Below are positions 44,425 through 56,913 of a stretch of DNA of 64,000 nt, piece after piece. The notes under the pieces were generated by a model. It ran no database searches. It had not been told where the DNA came from and saw only the letters and a list, made by a program, of their open reading frames with translations. Origin of the DNA: Protopterus annectens. Taxonomy: Eukaryota; Chordata; Ceratodontiformes; Protopteridae. Within the stretch, counting starts at the first letter, position 1. Each line of letters opens with the position of its first letter. Where the stretch lies: NCBI RefSeq assembly GCF_019279795.1, contig NC_056737.1, positions 1,192,973,515 through 1,193,037,514 of the forward strand. Direction: 5' to 3'. Position numbers and translations under genes: made by a program.

Positions 44425-47008
44425 TAGGAGATATTCCAGGTGCAGTTAACCATTAACAAGACCCCTATTCAATCATAGATAGCTACAGTCTCCCAACTTT
44501 GACTCAAGATGCCCACTTCACCTATCTGCACCTCTTTGAATCTATCAGGATTCAACCCTTTATCCTGATCCTGGACGACTTTAATTATCCAACCATACAC
44601 TAGAAGAACTACTCATGCCAAAACACAAATGCCCAGAGATGCCTTGATTTCATCAATGCAAATGCCTTGCACCAGCTGGTTGACATCCCCACAAGAGGTG
44701 ATAATATTTTGGACTTGGTATTACACAACATGAGTAAACACTGCAGCATCCCTACAGTGTCATCCTCCCTGGTAAGATCCGATCACAAAGTGGTCACTTT
44801 CGAAGCCACCATCTCCCATGACACCCCCCCCCCCCCAGCTAGGGTCAAACAAAAAAACTTCTCCAAAGCTGATTACAACCTCCTGAGGGATGGTATAAAC
44901 AGTTTCATAGCCCCCTCCCCCTCCATAGGAACTGGCACATATGTCCAAAACTACACCAAAGTACTATACAAGCATTTATATAGCTACATGGAATCAGAAT
45001 TACCAGACAGGATAAAATGATCCTCCTCAAGGAAGAGTAAACCTGTCTAGTGGACATCTGCAATAAATAAACTCTATAATAAAAGGGAAAAATGTTGTCC
45101 AGGACCAAGAAGGAGCAGATGCCTAACTGGAATCAATATCTCCTTAGCCTGAACAAGCAAATAAGAGCACTAGTAAAATCCTCCAAAGCAAACTTTAAGC
45201 CCAAATTGGCCACATCAACTAAAGACAGTCATAAGGACTTCTTCACATATGTCCACAATCTCAAAGGAAGCAATCAGATCTGCTCAGAACTGGTGGTCAA
45301 GGACACCACATACACAAACGCAGTAGATATAGCCCACCTGCTGGCAGACAAGTTCGGTGAAAACTTCACCCCTTTGTTCCCCCATCAGTAAATCAGGACA
45401 TCCTAGCACCTGCCCCCTCCCCTTATCTCTAGGGAGCAAGTCATTACTGCCCTTTCAAAGACAAAAAATACAGCCTCCATGGGACCCAATAACATCCCAG
45501 GCTGCATCCTACATGAACTCAGACATGAACTTGCAGCACCATTAGGCACCCAAGTCAATCAAAGCCTGAGTACCAGCTTCATCTCAGCCGAGTGGAGGTC
45601 AGCCACTGTCTTCCCTTTGCACAAAGGTGAAGCTTCCACCAATCCAGGAAATTATAGACCCATTAGCCTACCTAGCTTGATCTGCAAGGCCATGGAATGG
45701 ATTATCATGGACCTTATTAAAAAGGACATTGGCAACCTCCAAACACTTGATCCCACACTGTTATGTTTGGTCAAGAGGGAGGTCATGTCTGTTAAATTTG
45801 GTCAACTTCTTTGAGACAGTCACTAAAGCCATGGATGAGGGGAAGATGGTGCACACCACCTAACTTGACCTGACCAAAGTCTTTCATACTATTCTTCACT
45901 TGGGTATAACAGTTAAACTCTGTCAACTAGGCATCAATCCATATGTTACCAGATGGGTAGCAAACTGGCTCAAGCAGTAGACCTGTAATGAGCGATGTAC
46001 CTCAGGGATTGGTCTTGGGGCCTCTGTTGTTTGGGATATACTTTTCTGAGGTGCAGGCCAAAACCAGTGGGCTATGGATGACTAAGTCTGCAGATGTCTA
46101 CAAGCTGGGCACTGTCATCAATTCCCCTAGTGATGTGGACATCCTCCAAGAGGGTCTCATCCAAACAAATGACTAGTGCCAGAAACATGGCCTCAAATTG
46201 AATGCCAAAAATGCATCATCATCCCCTTTGGGGAGAGTGACATCCCCACAAATTATCACATTAATAACAAGGTCCTAAGCATGCAATCAGTTGTGAGGGA
46301 CTTGGGCACACAGGTTTATAGCAAACTGAGGTTTGACCATCATATTGCCTCTGTTGTACAGAAAGCTTTCTACATGGCCCACCTCATTAGTAAGGGTATC
46401 TCATCCAGGAACAAGGAGGTCATAACATCCCTGTATTCTTCCCTTATAAGACCTATTGTTGAGTACAATGCCCTTTTTGGGATGTACCTCACAAAGCACA
46501 TGCAGCACAGATGATCCTCACGAGGAGAATCCAAGGCCTCAAACATCTACCCTACACAGATAGGCTAAAAGCCCTGTCCCTCTACTCCATCTCATACATA
46601 CTCCTCAGAGGTGACCTCTGTCTGGCACACAAAGCAATTTCAGACCCCACCTTGATGGGACTGCTGCATATCCTCAAGTCAAGCTCCACTCGAATAACCA
46701 GCATGCCAACCTCAGCCTGGTCTGTGACATCAATAGGACTTGTTGGCAGGACAGATTTGTGTCCCAGAGACTCTCCCTTCTGTGGTATAGACTCTCTCTC
46801 CATGTTAGGCAGAGTACTTCATTAAACCCTTTTTAAGAGCAACCTGGATAACTGGATGGGAAACAGAAAATACACCCCTGGGATTCCACCTCTGTCCCTC
46901 CTGGACAGGGGCACCGGGTGCTGACTTGTCAGAACATGGGGTATGTTTTTGACTAGGCTTGTAAGGACATCAGGGCCAATAATCTAGTAACTTTCTATGA
47001 TCCTATGA
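44425..47008 (+). mobile_element. CR1 copy F, 5'-truncated
   Basis: Starts inside the endonuclease: LILDDFNYPTIH (about 44,565-44,600; the family's GDFNYP with G changed to D), then DIPTRGDNILDLVLHNMS, SSLVRSDHKVVTFE. RT follows: SATVFPLHKGEA, RPISLPSLICKAMEWII, DVPQGLVLGPLLFGIYF (SG changed to SD), TKSADVYKLG near 46,082 (FADD motif lost), VVRDLGTQVYSKL and IRPIVEYNALFGMYLTKH. The tail at about 46,970-47,008 is degenerate. Frames change at least seven times. Confidence 0.82.
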
Positions 47009-48180
47009 ACAGTTGGAGTTAAGGCAGTAAATTCCTTAATTACTACAGAGTGAAAAAGGATTTTTGCACTGCTTATATTTGTATTCACATGTAAGTAGCT
47101 TTTGACTCAATAGCTCCACACTAAATATTACAGTTTGTGCCTCTGGCTAGTTTAAATTACACATTTATCTTACTACCTGTCAATATTTCTTGCCAACAGT
47201 CTGATTTTCATTCAAATCTCATTGATTGTGCATCTTCAGACTTCACTGTATATATTATTTCTCTCTTCAGAACTGTTAGCTTTCAGTGTTTCTTGCCATA
47301 ATTGCTGTTTAACAACATGCAGATCCTTCAAAACACACTTTGTTTCTGATTATGCACAAGAAAGATACTTAGTATCCACTAAATCCAAATCTGCTGGCTC
47401 AAAGTGGGCTAGACAAGCATTTCCAACAAGATGCTGATATGACGTCTGGTGCCTGTAAGGACAGGATATCCTTAAGAAAATTTTAACTGCTGAAGTCACT
47501 GCAAGCTGTAGAAATACTGGAATGCAAACTGATATTGAAGAAATGTGTGTTAATACAAGAGAGCACTATACTGGCTTAATAGAGTTTATTGAAATGGTCT
47601 ACAGGCATTGTAAATTAACAGCTTGGGGGGATGCAGACATCTGGATAATCTCTAAACTATAAATCATATCTTGTGATTTCATATTGTGAATATTTCCTAC
47701 TAAGGCTTAAAGCAGAAGAAAACATAAAAATTCTACAGTCACCATCCGCAGAATAAATTAGATACAAATTCTTTAGCTTCTTGTGGCAGTAACGGCTCCT
47801 AACATGTTTGGCCAAAGGAATACAATATACCCAACTCTCCTAGTCCCTATGGTCCTTTCTTCTGCTGGTAGTAAGCATGTAGCAGCAATGTTTGACCACA
47901 AAATAAGACTGATAACTGCAAAGAAAGAACCATTTCAACAACGGTATATACACCAATATCTGCATACATGAAAGGAATACATTCCAGTAAAAGCAAATTT
48001 AATCATGTGTATTAAACACCGAGAGGAAGATGCATGTAATTTTGAGGCTAAGTGCATGATTAACTCTCTAAGAATTTGTTTGGTCCAATCCTTGCTTTAG
48101 AACTGAATAACAACATGTCATGTGATAATCAGCAAACTTGGTAAGGCATATTCCCTAGATATCAGCTTTAATGATATACA
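47009..48180. other. No gene or recognised repeat
   Basis: AT-rich, apparently unique sequence. Open frames under 75 codons without motifs. Confidence 0.5.
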
Positions 48181-48184
48181 AGTA

Positions 48185-49060
48185 TATACCTAACAGCAGA
48201 GGCTCCAGGAAAGAGCCCTGTGGAATGAGACTGTGGAATTCTTCTGTCTAGGGCAAATACCCATGACTATAATTGTATGGGTTTTGTCAGACAGACAAGT
48301 ACGTGTCCAGTGAATCATGCAGGGCTTAATGTTACATTGGAAGAGCCTGTCAATAATCCTAACATGGATGACAGTGTTGTATGCCCTGGCAAGGTCCAGA
48401 TAAGCAGTGGAGACTGCATCATGCTTATCAGTTACCTCAGTAACCTTTTCAAAGAACTTAAACAAGTTGAGCAGACATGATCTGCCTTTTACAAAGTTAA
48501 ACTGGTGAGTACCCAAGGCATATAAGATCATCAATATATATTTTTTATTTGGTGAGGTACATTGTAGTTCACAGCCTTGCAATTAATACTAGTGAGTCTA
48601 ATGTGCCTCTACTTTTCTGGGTCAGTAAAGGGACCAAGGATACTACAACAGAGGTTCTGCATGTCTCAGGGATGGAACCGGAGAAGACACTCAGGCTGAG
48701 GTCAGTAAAGGGACCAAGGGCACCACAACAGAGGTTATCCATGTCTTAGGGATGTAACCAGAGAAGACACTCAGGCTGAGGTCAGTGAAGGGACCAAGGG
48801 CACCACAAAAGAGGTTATCCACACCTCAGGGATAGAACTGGAGAAGACATTCAGGCTGAAGTCAGTAAAGGGACCAAGGGCACCACAACAGAGGTTCTTC
48901 ATGTCTCGAGGATGGAACCAGAGAAGACACTCTGGCTGAAGAGCTGACGGAAAGCTTTTGCTGGAGAGACATTGATGCTTCTCAGCAGATCTCCGGGGAT
49001 TTTGTCAGGATTCATAGAACTGGTGTATGTAGTAATAGAAGGGCAAAGCAGACTTAGCCC
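48185..49060 (-). mobile_element. CR1 copy I, RT fragment
   Basis: Minus strand. From about 49,060 it reads NPDKIPGDLLRSINVSP (the family's GPDNIPGCVLHEL), then the 80 bp array, then HQFNFVKGRSCLLNLFKFFE and TAYLDLARAYNTVIH (motif A) at 48,500-48,330, and THTIIVMG (48,270). A motif B-like stretch ends near 48,190. The 3' half is missing. Frames broken. Confidence 0.75.
48600..48945 (-). repeat. 80 bp minisatellite derived from CR1 RT, about 4 copies
   Basis: GGTCAGTAAAGGGACCAAGG recurs at about 48,622, 48,701, 48,781 and 48,860. On the minus strand the unit reads VFSGSIPETWITSVVVPL, the equivalent of the CR1 RT text (S)GYVPREWRTATVVPLHKG, and it lies in the correct place between the flanking CR1 pieces. 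Confidence 0.85.
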
Positions 49061-49993
49061 AGAGTGATTCCAGGAGGAGAAGTATGGGGGGGGGGATTGA
49101 GGACAAAGGTGGAAGGTGGAAGAGAATTTGTCTGCAGCAATATTAACAACGCCCCTTGGGGTTAAAGAAAATGATATAATTAGGGTTAAGTTTATTACAA
49201 AATTGCTAGTTAACCTTCATAATACCACTAAAGAAGGACTTATACTTATGATTTGAATTAGTTGCAACCTCAAGTTCATAGTCATCCTTGCATTTCCTAA
49301 TAGTAAGTTTCAGGGATTGATTTAACAGCATTAAACTGCCATATAACAATGAAGTGGACATCTTTCAGAGATGATTAGGAACTAATAATTTTTCTTATCC
49401 AGTTTGCTGATATAGTGTTCCTCCATATGGGTTTAGTTATAAACATGCCATTATTTCAGACTGGCAGAGATGCTGCAATGCATCTAAGTGGGGTTAAATC
49501 AGGGAGCACTCAGCTGCCTCAGGTACAAGGTTTTCTGGGGAGCTATACCCTTCATGGTTATCAGTAACATCTATAAGTAAGAAGTAAATAGTCTGTGAGT
49601 AATTCCAAAATGCAAAGGTATTATTACGGAGTCACAAAGCATCAACATACATTTGACAGCACTTCAGAAAACAATACTTTTTTTTAAAAAATAACTGTTT
49701 TTTAATAAACCTTTGTATCAGATGAATGAGACTTCCAATCTAAGGCATTTGTTGCAAGATAAAGGAAGAGAGGTTGCAGCAACTAACATGGGCAGACATA
49801 TTCTAGGCTACATGCAGGGGCATCTGCTTGAGATGGTGGTAGCTCAGATGGATATAAAAATCCTACATCACTTATCAAAAAGAGTACAGGAAGTTCCCTG
49901 ATGCCTTGGCCAAATTGCCCCAGAAGAATAAATACAAACTCAGGGCTTCCCTAAAAAGAGGTCACCATCCTAGTAGTACTAACCTGGTCAGCA

Positions 49994-49995
<2 letters not shown>
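49061..49995. other. No gene or recognised repeat
   Basis: Apparently unique AT-rich sequence with no motif. Confidence 0.45.

Positions 49996-49996
<1 letters not shown>

Positions 49997-50082
<86 letters not shown>
49997..50082. repeat. (GATA)n microsatellite
   Basis: About 21 uninterrupted GATA/TAGA units. Confidence 0.97.
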
Positions 50083-50195
50083 GACAGAGCTTTTTTGAGG
50101 CAGTACGTACTCGTACAGCATACTGTCACCTCTGCTGCCCTGTTTCTTTAAAAATTAAAAAAAACCTGTCTTTTTAAGGGCATTTTTCTTTAAGA

Positions 50196-50339
50196 ATGTC
50201 CTTTGCATTGGGTCATACCATCTGTGTGATGTGTGACCAACCATTTACGTCTTCCTCGTCTGCACACGTGGAATTTGAATTCCTGAAGCTGTTTGGACTG
50301 TGGACTGTGGACCGCGACCAGATGACAGGTGAGTGGTAG
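50196..50339 (+). other. Possible small ORF or exon with strong splice donor
   Basis: ATG at 50,196 is the first after an in-frame TAA (50,175). It opens 47 codons starting MSFALGHTICVMCDQPF (one CXXC) and stops at 50,337-50,339. Before the stop, at 50,326-50,331, lies CAG|GTGAGT, a consensus 5' splice site, so a coding exon could end at 50,328. I do not recognise the protein. The region seems to be outside recognised repeats. Short length makes chance likely. Confidence 0.2.
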
Positions 50340-52140
50340 ATTTAGTTAATCCTGTGAGAGCTGTTATTTTACTTTTCAGAATGCCATGCTGAAGCTTCAG
50401 ATATGGTAGAATATTTTAGAGTGGTCTGGAAGAGTTTGAGGCTCAGTAAAACTGGATGAACTGCATGGGTTGTTTAAATGCATAAATTCATCAGTTCCTT
50501 TTTTAACTCACACCAGCATATGATGTAACTAGTGGTTAGCAACATTGTGAATTGGTCACAGATTGAAGAAGAAATGCCTTTTTTCTGTGTGGTGTACATA
50601 CCCCATTCCAGTTGTTTACAACACTGGCATCTGGAAAGATCTGTATTGGAAAAAAATCTTGGCGTAAGCATGTGTGTAATTTTTCGTTGTCCGTATTATT
50701 GTTGTTATCATGAGTGCCTAAGCAAGTTTCTAAGGCATAGCTACACGACTAGCACCCCCCCCCCCCAAATATTGTAGTACCCTTATGCATTTGTGTACCT
50801 TTTGCCTTCTAGTCTCAAAAAAAAATGGTTGTTTTACAGCAGAGTTCTTTTTATTCTTATATAATAATGAATTGTAATGAACTCAGGCACCCATATATAC
50901 AACCTTGTTATAAGCTTTGATAAAAAGTCTCATTAGCTTTTAAAGTGTTCATATCTGTTTTGTCTTCTTAAAAGGATTTTGTTTAAAGTGCTCTTTTGTT
51001 ATAAATGTTTTTAGTATGGAGAAACAACATTAGATGTCTTGTTTATTGGTTCTGTGGCCACCATATCATAATGCACCTTTCTCATTTTTTAGTTGTCCAT
51101 GCAGCTGAATTAAAAATTCAAGTTTCTTTAGGTCTTTTAACGAAGAACAGTGCACAACATACTTGCAAAATATCTAAACTGAAGCTATCCATTTGATTAC
51201 AAAGTAGGTAATTCTTAGTATATCTTTGTATAGGAAAACATATGTTTGAGAAGCACTGTAAATGTTGTCATCATATCTTTTAAAGTAGTTTTACATTTAG
51301 TTTTTATAAAATTGTGAACTGGAAGGTAATACCAGTAATCTTGTCTTGAGTTCATGAAAGCTTTTAATTTTTGTTTTACCCAGTGTGTGTATGTGACAGT
51401 CAGTTAAGACAGTATATCGTACCTTGAAATTCCAAACAGAAGAATAAACAGTCAACAATTGTTTGGTATTATCTGTTCTGAAATCAGGCAATTTAAATGT
51501 AACTTGTTAAATAAGGTCATAATCTGAAAAGATTATAGGAAGCCTTGATATAAATAAGTTGAATATTAATTTACATTTTGCAATACTGGTTCACATTCTG
51601 CTACTATGATAAGGATAGAAAATTGAACTAGTATAGAATTCAGCTTTCAGAATACGTAATTTCTTATGTACTACAGAAAATACAAAATGGAAAGTATGAT
51701 TCATTTTTCAATTTCTCTTCACAGATGTCTAATAACTGTGCCTGTAGACTGCCAAAGGCTGTTATTAAAATATTTAAAATGCAAAAGAAAGTTACAATCA
51801 GATAGATGGCATTTTGGATTGAATAATGTAAAATAACTGTAGTCACAGAAGTTTTAATGCTAAGTCTGTTTTCATTTTGAGACTGTATTGCTTTGTTTAG
51901 CAAACATCTATCAGTGTTTGTGCTGGAAATTTTGAAATAAAAGTTTTAAAGTAAATCCAGATATCTGTACCATTGTAGAAGTAAAGCAGAAAGCAGTATG
52001 CACACCGAGAGCTTTGAAAGTGATTATGGCAACTAGGGAGAAATAGCCAAAACAATGGCTGCATGGGGCGGGAGGCTGGGGGGGTGACCCAAATGCAACA
52101 TATTAGTACCACCACCTGTTTGTTTATAATAAAAGCACTG
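50340..52140. other. No gene recognised; longest repeat-poor stretch
   Basis: AT-rich and without any array or transposon motif I can see, apart from a C run near 50,755. It could be intron or plain intergenic DNA. Confidence 0.5.
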
Positions 52141-52149
52141 GACAGACAG

Positions 52150-52161
52150 ATGGATAGATAC

Positions 52162-52224
<63 letters not shown>
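52150..52224. repeat. (GATA)n microsatellite
   Basis: About 18 GATA/TAGA units. Confidence 0.95.
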
Positions 52225-52225
<1 letters not shown>

Positions 52226-52489
52226 GATATATAATAACATTTCACAACAGCTATCCAAAGGCTGATTTCATACCCTGATACAGAGTTTTAATTACAGAGA
52301 CAGCATTTTATTTCTGTCCTTAGTTATCATTCATTAACCAGGTACATGGGTTTGACATTTTTCAACCAGGACCAAAGTGGTAAGGTCAAGACTAAATAAA
52401 GCATATTTATCTTTTAGCCAGGTAACTATATCTATACTTATATCTGTATCTATATTTATAGCTATATATACCTATATATATCTATATCT

Positions 52490-52748
52490 AGCACACCACA
52501 TCACCGACAATGGTAAGTAGCGCTGAACGGGATGTACTCCTATTTCTGCAATGTGGTGCAATTTTGGAGTTGGTATAATTAAGTAGGGCGTTTGAGGGGG
52601 CGCATCCCCCCACATGGGGGGTGCAGGGGGCTTGTCCCCTTGTAAATATATGTTTCTTGTTGTTTTTTAATTAATTGCGGAAACGGGAATACTTTCTGTT
52701 CCATAGTAGTTTTACTTACCTGTGTCGGTGATGTGTTGTGTTGGCGAT
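52490..52748. mobile_element. MITE M3 with shared G-rich core
   Basis: Terminal inverted repeats: CACATCACCGACAATGGTAA (left, about 52,497) against CACATCACCGACACAGGTAA (complement of the right end, about 52,740). The interior carries GGAGTTGGTATAATTAAGTA, GGGTGCAGGGGGCTTGTCCC: the same core as M1, M2 and M5. No coding; target duplication unclear. Confidence 0.65.
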
Positions 52749-52821
52749 GAGGTGTCGCTGAACTCGTCTTCGGGTAAGTGGCTTTTTGGGGATCTGATAT
52801 GGATCCATATCTCTCTCTCTC

Positions 52822-52928
<107 letters not shown>

Positions 52929-52945
52929 CAATATATATGTATGTG

Positions 52946-53286
52946 GGTTCACTACTAAATATTGAAATTCCACAGTCCTGAGACTCGGAAAACACAGGAT
53001 CAGAATCTCAAGATTCTGGAATCTCAAATCAAAAGAAAAAAAAAAAGGAAAACACAAAACCAACTATACTAATGCTTATGCAGGGAGGCAAGCCCCCCAT
53101 GCACCCCCTACACCCCCTGCAACTTAAATATACCAATTCCGAGATCACACTACAGTGGCATGAATGGCAAAGTTCCCGTTCCACACTGTACAGCAATCTT
53201 TATTCACTATTTTTGAGATTCTGCAATCTCGAGATTCTGGTCATCAGTATTCAGAGTTTCAAGATTGTGGAATTTTAGTATTAGGT
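52946..53286. mobile_element. MITE M2 with shared G-rich core
   Basis: Left end GGGTTCACTACTAAATATTG and AAATTCCACAGTC; the complement of the right end reads GAACCTAATACTAAAATTCC and ACAATCTTG. The interior has the core in reverse: GGCAAGCCCCCCATGCACCC, CTTAAATATACCAATTCCGA, GATCACACTAC, closely matching the left arm of M1. Also many short AGATTCTGGAATCTC-type palindromes. Confidence 0.65.
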
Positions 53287-54668
53287 TCATAGGTTAATAC
53301 TAGGCTATCTGCCCTAGGGCATTTATAAGCCTAGCCAGAGTGTGTTTGGCTTTCACCAGACATTTTAAATTAATTTTGCTATGCCCTTTTTCGAGGTTAG
53401 TATACTGTGCCTCTGTCTAACAGTGACACAGAAGTGATATCCGGGGTAAACCTATGATCTCCCATCCACTCATCAAGATTCCTCTTGAAGAGAGTCAATG
53501 AGGGACTCTGCCTAACCTGGACTGGGATTTTATTCCAGAGTGAAGGGAGCCTCTGGGTTATGAATCTGTCCCTCCAGCATGTCCTATTTATTTCAGTGCT
53601 GAGGTTCAAGTCTCTCACGCACGTAGCTCGATGGGATTTGGATTTTCTGAGATGTAGCATGTCCATTAATTCTGGGTTGGACATGGCTTTATATGTCAGG
53701 CACAGATCACCTCTGAGCAGGCAGTATGCCACTGAGTAGAGCTGGAGTTTCTTTAACCGGGCAGCATATGGCATCTGTTTGAGCCCTTTGATCCTCTTGG
53801 TGAGGTACTTTTGGGGTCTTTCCAGTTACTGCAGGTGTCTGGTAAGGTACATCCCAAAAGGGGCATTGTACTCAATTATGGGCCTGATGAAGGATGAGTA
53901 AAGAGGCACGATGACTTCCCCTGATCTAGATGTGAATCGCTTTATGATTAGGTGGGCTATATAAAATGTTTTTCTAACCACTTTGGCCACGTGGTTGTCA
54001 AATGAGAGATTGCTATCAACTTGGGCCCCCAGGTCCCTAATTACTTCTTCTGTACTTAATGGATTACCACCTATGTGGTAATTTGTGGGCACTTTGTTTT
54101 TGCCAAAGGGGATGACTATACACTTTTTGGCGTTTAGCTTGAGGCCATGGCTCTGGCACCAGTTGTCTGTTTCTATGAGGCCCTTTTGGAGGATGCTTGT
54201 GTCAGCTGGAGAGTTGATTATGGCGCCCAGTTTGCAGTCATCTGCGAACTTGGTCAGCCACAGTCCTTCCGTGTTGGCCTGTACCTCCGAGAAATATATA
54301 CTGAACAAGAGAGGTCCCAGGACTGAGCCTTGTGGGATGCCACTTGTAACTGGTTTGGAGTCTGACATGGCTCCAGCAATTCTAACAATGTGGGTTCTGT
54401 CCTTGAGCCAGTTTGCAACCCATCTAGTGACATAGGGGTTTATATTTAAGCTGGTGAGCTTATCTATCATGCCCGAGTGTGGTATTGTATCGAAGGCTTT
54501 TGCAAGGTCCAGGTAGGCTGTGTGGACCACCTTTCCCTCATCAATGGCATTGGTGACTGTTTCAAAGAAATCTACTAGGTTTAAGAGGCAGGATCTGCAC
54601 TTAACAAAGCCGAACTGGGTAGGATCCAGTGTCTGCAGGTCCCCAATATCTTTATTTATGAGGTCCAA
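53287..54668 (-). mobile_element. CR1 copy G, 3' half
   Basis: Minus strand. Runs from the RT region before motif A (MDLINKDIGDLQTLDPTQFG) to the tail whose complement (GGTTCATAGGTT, 53,284) abuts the end of M2. C-terminal text includes GDHRFTPDITSVSLLDRG (53,400-53,460). 5'-truncated at about 54,668. Confidence 0.88.
53826..54668 (-). pseudogene. CR1 RT fragment, 280-codon open frame
   Basis: The best-preserved LINE coding stretch in the window: KCRSCLLNLVDFFETVTNAI, TAYLDLAKAFDTIPHSGMI (motif A), SGIPQGSVLGPLLFSIYF (motif B), LTKFADDCKLGAI (motif C, intact FADD), VIRDLGAQVDSNLSFD, IRPIIEYNAPFGMYLTRHLQ. It stops at TAA just before the final part of ORF2, which continues in another frame at 53,397-53,774. 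Catalytic residues are present, but the endonuclease and RT start are missing. Confidence 0.88.
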
Positions 54669-54834
54669 GCTTCCAAGACACTAGGGATCATTGCCTGATC
54701 CTCTAACCCAGTAGCATAGCTATGGCAGGGTGAGATGGGCAACTGTCCTGGGTGCAAAGTGTGGGGGTGGCACGACTGACATATCCCGATTGCTCTTTAA
54801 TAAATACCAGCTTTTTAAGGACGGTATTACATTT

Positions 54835-55245
54835 ACAAACAAACCTGAGCACTGTAGCTCTCCCTGTGTGGTCTAAACTGTAGCAAGCAAGCAGTTTGCT
54901 ACAGTTGAAAACATTTTAATTATTTATTTATTTTTTTAATTAAAACCTAGCAAGTGCTTGCTGCATCGTAGCAAGCAGTTTGATGCAGTTGGAAGCATTT
55001 CTTTCTTTTTTAAAATTAAAACATTGGTGTTGTAGCACTCCATACAGAGTGTAAACTGTAGCAAATGCTTGCTATATTGTAGTAAGCAGTCTGCTACAGT
55101 TTAAATGTAAAAACACATTTTTAATAAAACTTGAGCACTGTAGCATTCCGTGTAGAGTATAAACTGTAACATGTAGCAAGCAGTTTGCTACAATTTAAAG
55201 ATAAAAATAGCATTTTTTTAATTAAAACCAGAATGCTGTAGCTCT
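54835..55245. repeat. About 100-120 bp degenerate tandem repeat with internal palindromes
   Basis: Four diverged units, each with GAGCACTGTAGC (or similar), GTATAAACTGTAGCAA, AGCAAGCAGTTTGCTACAGT and a T-rich TTTTTTAATTAAAAC. TAGCAAGCAGTTTGCTACA-type words are imperfect palindromes. Unrecognised family. Confidence 0.75.
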
Positions 55246-55559
55246 TGTTCAGGTACCTGATCATGGGCCTGTTTTTTTTTTTTGGCTCTTCACTTGAAGA
55301 AGGGGTGGAGACCTAGCTCACTAGACTGGCAGAAAGATCTAGTTGAGCCAGTTACACCTCTACTCTAACCCTGAGGCCATATATCTAGAATTTAAAACTA
55401 CACGATGATAGTGACCCTGAGGTATCCCACTAAGTAATTCCCATTAATTATCATCGCAATTATTTGTCTGCCTACTTCAGCCTCATTAACTTGCCCTCTA
55501 CTCTGTCCATAAGTAAGTGTCCTTAAACTGTCCTTCTTTCTCTCTGCCCCTGCACCTCA

Positions 55560-56280
55560 GTTACTATGTTACAGAACCCTCACCCACCAATGCATGACAC
55601 TGGTTGCATTCCTGTTAGATGGACTGTAGTACCATGACAGCCCATCCACACTGAGGTGGCTGTGGTGAAAGCACTGGTAGAGCTTAACACTAAAGAGTTG
55701 AAGAGTTAAGGCCCAACATGATTGTTCTGGATTGCAATTCATTTGTCTGTACAGCCACCATGAAAGAGTGTGGTCAGTTAAGAAGATAAAATTCCTGACC
55801 AACAAGCAGTATTTTAGGTTGCTAAGGGACAACTTAACTGCAAGGCACTCACTTTCAATCACTGCATAGCATTTCTCAGCATTCTGTACTTCCTGTTATG
55901 TAAAAGTGGGATATCCATCCCCCTCTACAACTTGAGATAAAACTAGACCTATGCCTACATCTGAGGTATCTGTGCATATCAAAAATACATAGAGAAAAAT
56001 GGAGTCATTATATTGGTTCCAAGCATAATGTATATTTCATTTACTTAAAGAGTTGTTCACCTTCAATGTCCCATTTAAGTTTTAATAGACCATTACTCTA
56101 GGTAAGAGCAGTCAGGAGACAAGTTATAGTAGCAAAGTTAGAAATAAATTTCTGTTAGCAGACATCTAGGCCTCAGAAAATCATACACTGTTTCGGCTGG
56201 TGAGGGCTAACTTTTTATTACGGCAGATTTTTCTACTTCTGTTTTCACTATCTCTTGGCTAATTAACAGGATTGTGTCAG
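55560..56280 (-). pseudogene. Gypsy-type LTR retrotransposon RT/RNase H remnant
   Basis: Minus strand. 55,862-55,569 is open for 97 codons and reads IESECLAVKLSLSNLKYCLL and NFIFLTDHTLSWWL, the Gypsy RNase H block (EKECLAI...L..YL.GR.F.L.TDH..L.WL). Upstream, at about 56,270-56,100, SFLGL-like text (VYDFLRPRCLL) and ISNFATI correspond to the end of RT. No LTRs, gag or integrase seen nearby. Confidence 0.75.
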
Positions 56281-56700
56281 GCTCAGTTTGCATGTAGTTG
56301 AATTGCAGCCAATCCATTTTGATGTAGGAAATTAAAAACAACTTAAAGTATAGAGAGCTTGGCTTTCTAAGTCATCTATAGAGGGGCACTGATTTCCTGT
56401 TGGTCTCAGACTGGGCAGTAAGTATGTGACTTCACTGAGTGGGCTGGCTGTAGTTTTGGTGAGAACCTCTTCAGGGTCTTTGTGCAGTTTGGATTCTATT
56501 GCATCCAATTGCTGTAGGTTCCATCCAGGGTGTCTTGCAAGAGAAGACTAAAGACTATAACAAATCTAATTAATCCATTAACATCTGGGTTAATATGACT
56601 TCTCAAGAAATAGCTTGGGATTAGTGCTTCTCTTCCAGTGAGAAAAGGAGTGAAGGATGCTGCATGCAGGTCTACTGAGACCAGCACTATCTCTACTACC
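56281..56700. other. No gene recognised
   Basis: May be more of the Gypsy remnant, but no motif can be read. Confidence 0.35.
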
Positions 56701-56876
56701 AACCAGATAGTACCTCCAGTAATCAACTCCAAACCTCAAAGGCAGACAGATAGTACCTCCAGTAAACAACTCCAAACCTCAGAGGCAGACAGATAGTACC
56801 TCCAATAATCAACTCCAAACCTTAGAGGCAGACAGATAGTACCTCCAGTAAACAACTCCAAACCTCAGAGGTACTT
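56700..56876. repeat. 46 bp minisatellite, about 4 copies
   Basis: Unit CAGATAGTACCTCCAGTAAT then CAACTCCAAACCTCAGAGGC. High identity between copies. Confidence 0.9.
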
Positions 56877-56913
56877 CTCACTCTTTAGCCCATATTAGTA
56901 AGCACCTGCAACC

